Shown in pieces: positions 6,161-8,099 of a DNA stretch of 8,099 nt. The DNA comes from Clostridia bacterium (lineage in GTDB: Bacteria > Bacillota > Clostridia > Oscillospirales > Acutalibacteraceae): contig JAFOCH010000131.1 in assembly GCA_017381395.1 (NCBI GenBank), forward strand, positions 1-8,099, read 5' to 3'. A program made the translations under genes and the position numbers. The notes under the pieces were generated by a model. The model was not told the origin of the DNA, did not search any database, and worked only from the letters and a program-made list of their open reading frames with translations. The stretch's first letter is position 1; each line of letters opens with the position of its first letter.

Positions 6161-8008
6161 CAGGATATAAACAAGTTGTGTATGAACTGCATGTCTGAAC
6201 TTGGCGAAGAAGAAATTTGTTCGGCCTGCGGTTTTGACAACGCAACAGAGAATCAAACAGGACATCTTCCTCTCAAAACTGATATCAAGGATCGATATGT
6301 TATCGGTACTGTGCTTGATTCAAATGGCGAAGGTGTTACATATATTGCATGGGATAAGGAAAATGATTGCTCGGTTCGAGTTCGTGAATTTTATCCCGAA
6401 AAGATTGCCGCTCGTGACGAAGATGGCGTGAAGTTGACCGTTTCTACTGACAACGACCTTTTGTTTACACAGTATCTTGGTGAGTTTATCGGCCTAGCAA
6501 AGAAGCTTGAAGATTGCGCAGATCTCAATAACATGTTTAGGGTAATCGACGTTTTTGAAGATAATGGTACTGCATACTACGTTACCGAAAATGCAAAAAC
6601 TATCACTTTACGTGAATTTTTATTGAGAAATGGCGGTTTGCTTACATGGGATCAGTTTAAGCCGCTTGCCACCCCGGTAATTTCCACCTTATCTTCCTTA
6701 CACGCAAAGGGAATCATCCATGGTGGAATTTCGCCCGAAACCTTGCACGTAGGTCGTGACGGTATCATTCGAATTACGGGATTTTCTATCCAGAGTATTC
6801 GAATGGAAAACTCCGAACTTTCATCACAGCTTTATCCCGGTTATGCCGCTATTGAGCAATACGGATTTGACGGAAAGGTTGGCACTTGGACTGATGTTTA
6901 TAGCATAACTGCAACAATTTTCCGTGTGCTTGTCGGCAATCCGCCTCCCGAGGCAACCGAGCGTGTTTCAAGCGACCACATGATTATACCGGCAAAAATC
7001 GTCGAAACTATGCCGCAGAGCTTGCTTAATGCCATGGCAAAGGGACTGGCTATTATGGCTGATGACCGTATCAAGTCAATGGACAAGCTTAAAACATGCC
7101 TTTTGTCACAGTCGGGCGGAGTTATCGGCTCACCGACGATAGCCATTCAAGGTATTGGCAAAAAGAATGTTGATCCGGATTCCACCGATTTAATAGAGGA
7201 CGATTTGGGTGAGGAAAGTAATAAAAAATATGTGTTTATAGCACTTGCTCTCACTTTGATTATTCTTTTTATCATTTTCTACTTTATTTGGAGATTGATA
7301 ATTTCGCCTAATTTATTCGGCGATAAGGATAGTTCGTCTAAAATTAATACATCGTCCGAAATCACTTCGTCACAGACGGTTTCTGATGAGATAACTGATG
7401 GTGCAACAGTTGTTGTACCTCAATGCGTTGGTCAAACGCTCAATGAAATTCTGAGTGATGTTAATACTGCTCTTACCCTTAAATTCACTGTTATTGAAAA
7501 GAATTACAGTAATGAGTACGAGCGTAATACGATTTATTATCAGAGCATTGAAGCTGGCGAAACAGTAGCTGAGGGAACAACTATCGAGATTAAGATTAGC
7601 TTGGGACCGGAAATGATTAAGGTGCCTGTTGTTCGTAGCATGACCCTTGAAGACGCCAAGTTAACCCTCATTTTTGCAGGATTCCAGCTTGATAACATTA
7701 TCGTCATGCAAAAGGATGATACCACCATCGAGGATGGAAAGGTTGTAGGCACCGATATTGATAGCGGTATGACCGTTTCTGCCGACAGCACCATTATTAT
7801 TTATCAGTGTAATAATCCTAATGGTTCCAACCAGGTCGGTGGGAATAATGGCGGAGGCAACGGTGGCGGTTCGAGTAGCAACACTTCTAGTGGAGGCAGC
7901 TCAACCTCTAGCGACGGTTCAAGTAATTCATCCAGCTCCGAATCCGAAACGCCTTCCACATCTACCGGAGAATCAACTACATCTTCTGATGACGGTGGAG
8001 TAGGTTAA
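6155..8008 (+). CDS. Membrane-bound PASTA pseudokinase with N-terminal zinc ribbon
   Basis: The 617-residue protein is built in order as follows. A zinc ribbon has Cys9/Cys12/Cys22/Cys25. A Ser/Thr-kinase-like domain spans about 47-317. After a linker comes one hydrophobic helix (about 359-384), preceded by KK, so the N-terminal part is cytoplasmic. Two PASTA repeats follow (about 418-484 and 487-551), then a Ser/Gly/Thr-rich tail (553-617). PASTA domains of this kinase family bind muropeptides, peptidoglycan or lipid II. The kinase fold is recognisable from TLREFL, ISPE, GYAAIEQYG and WTDVYS (245-250), but catalytic residues are missing. The VAIKE lysine is Arg77, HRD is His-Gly-Gly (189-191), the catalytic-loop Asn is Thr196, DFG is Gly-Phe-Ser (209-211), and the glycine loop is eroded (DSNGEG, 55-60). 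A scaffold or sensor that reports cell-wall state is the likely role; active phosphotransfer is unlikely. No LPXTG anchor is seen. Confidence 0.85.
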   Translation: MLQDINKLCMNCMSELGEEEICSACGFDNATENQTGHLPLKTDIKDRYVIGTVLDSNGEGVTYIAWDKENDCSVRVREFYPEKIAARDEDGVKLTVSTDNDLLFTQYLGEFIGLAKKLEDCADLNNMFRVIDVFEDNGTAYYVTENAKTITLREFLLRNGGLLTWDQFKPLATPVISTLSSLHAKGIIHGGISPETLHVGRDGIIRITGFSIQSIRMENSELSSQLYPGYAAIEQYGFDGKVGTWTDVYSITATIFRVLVGNPPPEATERVSSDHMIIPAKIVETMPQSLLNAMAKGLAIMADDRIKSMDKLKTCLLSQSGGVIGSPTIAIQGIGKKNVDPDSTDLIEDDLGEESNKKYVFIALALTLIILFIIFYFIWRLIISPNLFGDKDSSSKINTSSEITSSQTVSDEITDGATVVVPQCVGQTLNEILSDVNTALTLKFTVIEKNYSNEYERNTIYYQSIEAGETVAEGTTIEIKISLGPEMIKVPVVRSMTLEDAKLTLIFAGFQLDNIIVMQKDDTTIEDGKVVGTDIDSGMTVSADSTIIIYQCNNPNGSNQVGGNNGGGNGGGSSSNTSSGGSSTSSDGSSNSSSSESETPSTSTGESTTSSDDGGVG

Positions 8009-8022
8009 TTAAATAGAGTTAC

Positions 8023-8056
8023 AAAAAAAGACGCCTAGTGAAAGGCGTCTTTTTTT
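8023..8056 (+). terminator. Strong intrinsic terminator after the pseudokinase gene
   Basis: GACGCC (8030-8035) pairs with GGCGTC (8044-8049) around an 8-base loop, followed by seven Ts (8050-8056). Seven As precede the stem (8023-8029), so the stem can extend to 13 bp and the element can also terminate transcription on the - strand. It begins 15 bases after the stop codon. Confidence 0.92.
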
Positions 8057-8070
8057 ATGATTGCAGGAAA

Positions 8071-8091
8071 ACCACCGACTATGTCGGTGGT
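8071..8091. repeat. Perfect hairpin at the window edge
   Basis: ACCACCGAC (8071-8079) and GTCGGTGGT (8083-8091) are perfect complements with a TAT loop. On the + strand no T-run follows. On the - strand the stem is followed by TTTT, so it could be a modest terminator for a convergent gene beyond the window. The GC-rich arms and tiny loop also resemble the subterminal hairpins of IS200/IS605-family elements. The context needed to choose is outside the window. Confidence 0.6.
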
Positions 8092-8099
8092 GCGGAAAA

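Noticed and set aside
6182..6184. ATG at 6182 as the start of the pseudokinase
   Set aside because: It would delete Cys9 of the zinc ribbon and is far from the GGAG at 6145-6148.
7811..8005. Possible DNA repeat array in the Ser/Gly region
   Set aside because: The repetition is in amino acid composition. The bases show no regular repeat unit and no CRISPR-like spacing.
6155..8008. Calling the protein an active Ser/Thr kinase (PrkC/PknB)
   Set aside because: The beta-3 Lys, HRD Asp, catalytic Asn and DFG Asp are all replaced.
1..8099. tRNA, rRNA, CRISPR array or complete insertion sequence
   Set aside because: None was seen on reading both strands. Gaps between genes are short and contain only promoters and hairpins.

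Overview
The window looks like a low-G+C Firmicutes chromosome, most likely a gut-type Clostridia such as the Oscillospirales/Ruminococcaceae. The reasons are the AT-rich sequence, strong GGAG-type Shine-Dalgarno sites, the rsmD-coaD-(coiled-coil protein) gene order seen in that class, and a zinc-ribbon/kinase-like/PASTA protein resembling those of gut clostridia. This placement comes from family resemblance, not from a search. Six genes, all on the + strand, fill almost the whole window.

Region 1 (1-4353) is a two-gene operon for a type IIA DNA topoisomerase. A clear promoter at 33-61 precedes a ParE/GyrB-like ATPase-TOPRIM subunit (105-2090). After 19 bases comes a ParC/GyrA-like breakage-reunion subunit (2110-4353) with a beta-pinwheel tail and no GyrA box. 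The pair reads as a topoisomerase IV-type decatenase, but it is unusually divergent: the ATP-lid signature and several drug-contact positions differ from the consensus, while the core catalytic residues remain.

Region 2 (4354-4565) is a 212-base non-coding gap. It holds a 9-bp hairpin, a second interrupted stem, and a near-consensus promoter just before rsmD.

Region 3 (4566-6076) is a tightly packed operon: rsmD (16S rRNA m2G966 methyltransferase), coaD (phosphopantetheine adenylyltransferase, overlapping rsmD by 8 bases), and a small coiled-coil protein of unknown function. A perfect 30-base palindrome follows.

Region 4 (6155-8008) is a single large gene. Its protein has an N-terminal four-cysteine zinc ribbon, a Ser/Thr-kinase-like domain, one transmembrane helix, two PASTA repeats and a Ser/Gly-rich tail. 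The kinase domain has lost the beta-3 lysine, the HRD aspartate and the DFG aspartate, so it appears to be a membrane-bound pseudokinase facing the cell wall. This is the most interesting feature of the window. A strong, potentially bidirectional terminator follows at 8023-8056. The last bases hold another perfect hairpin, which may be the edge of an IS200/IS605-like element or a terminator for a convergent neighbour.
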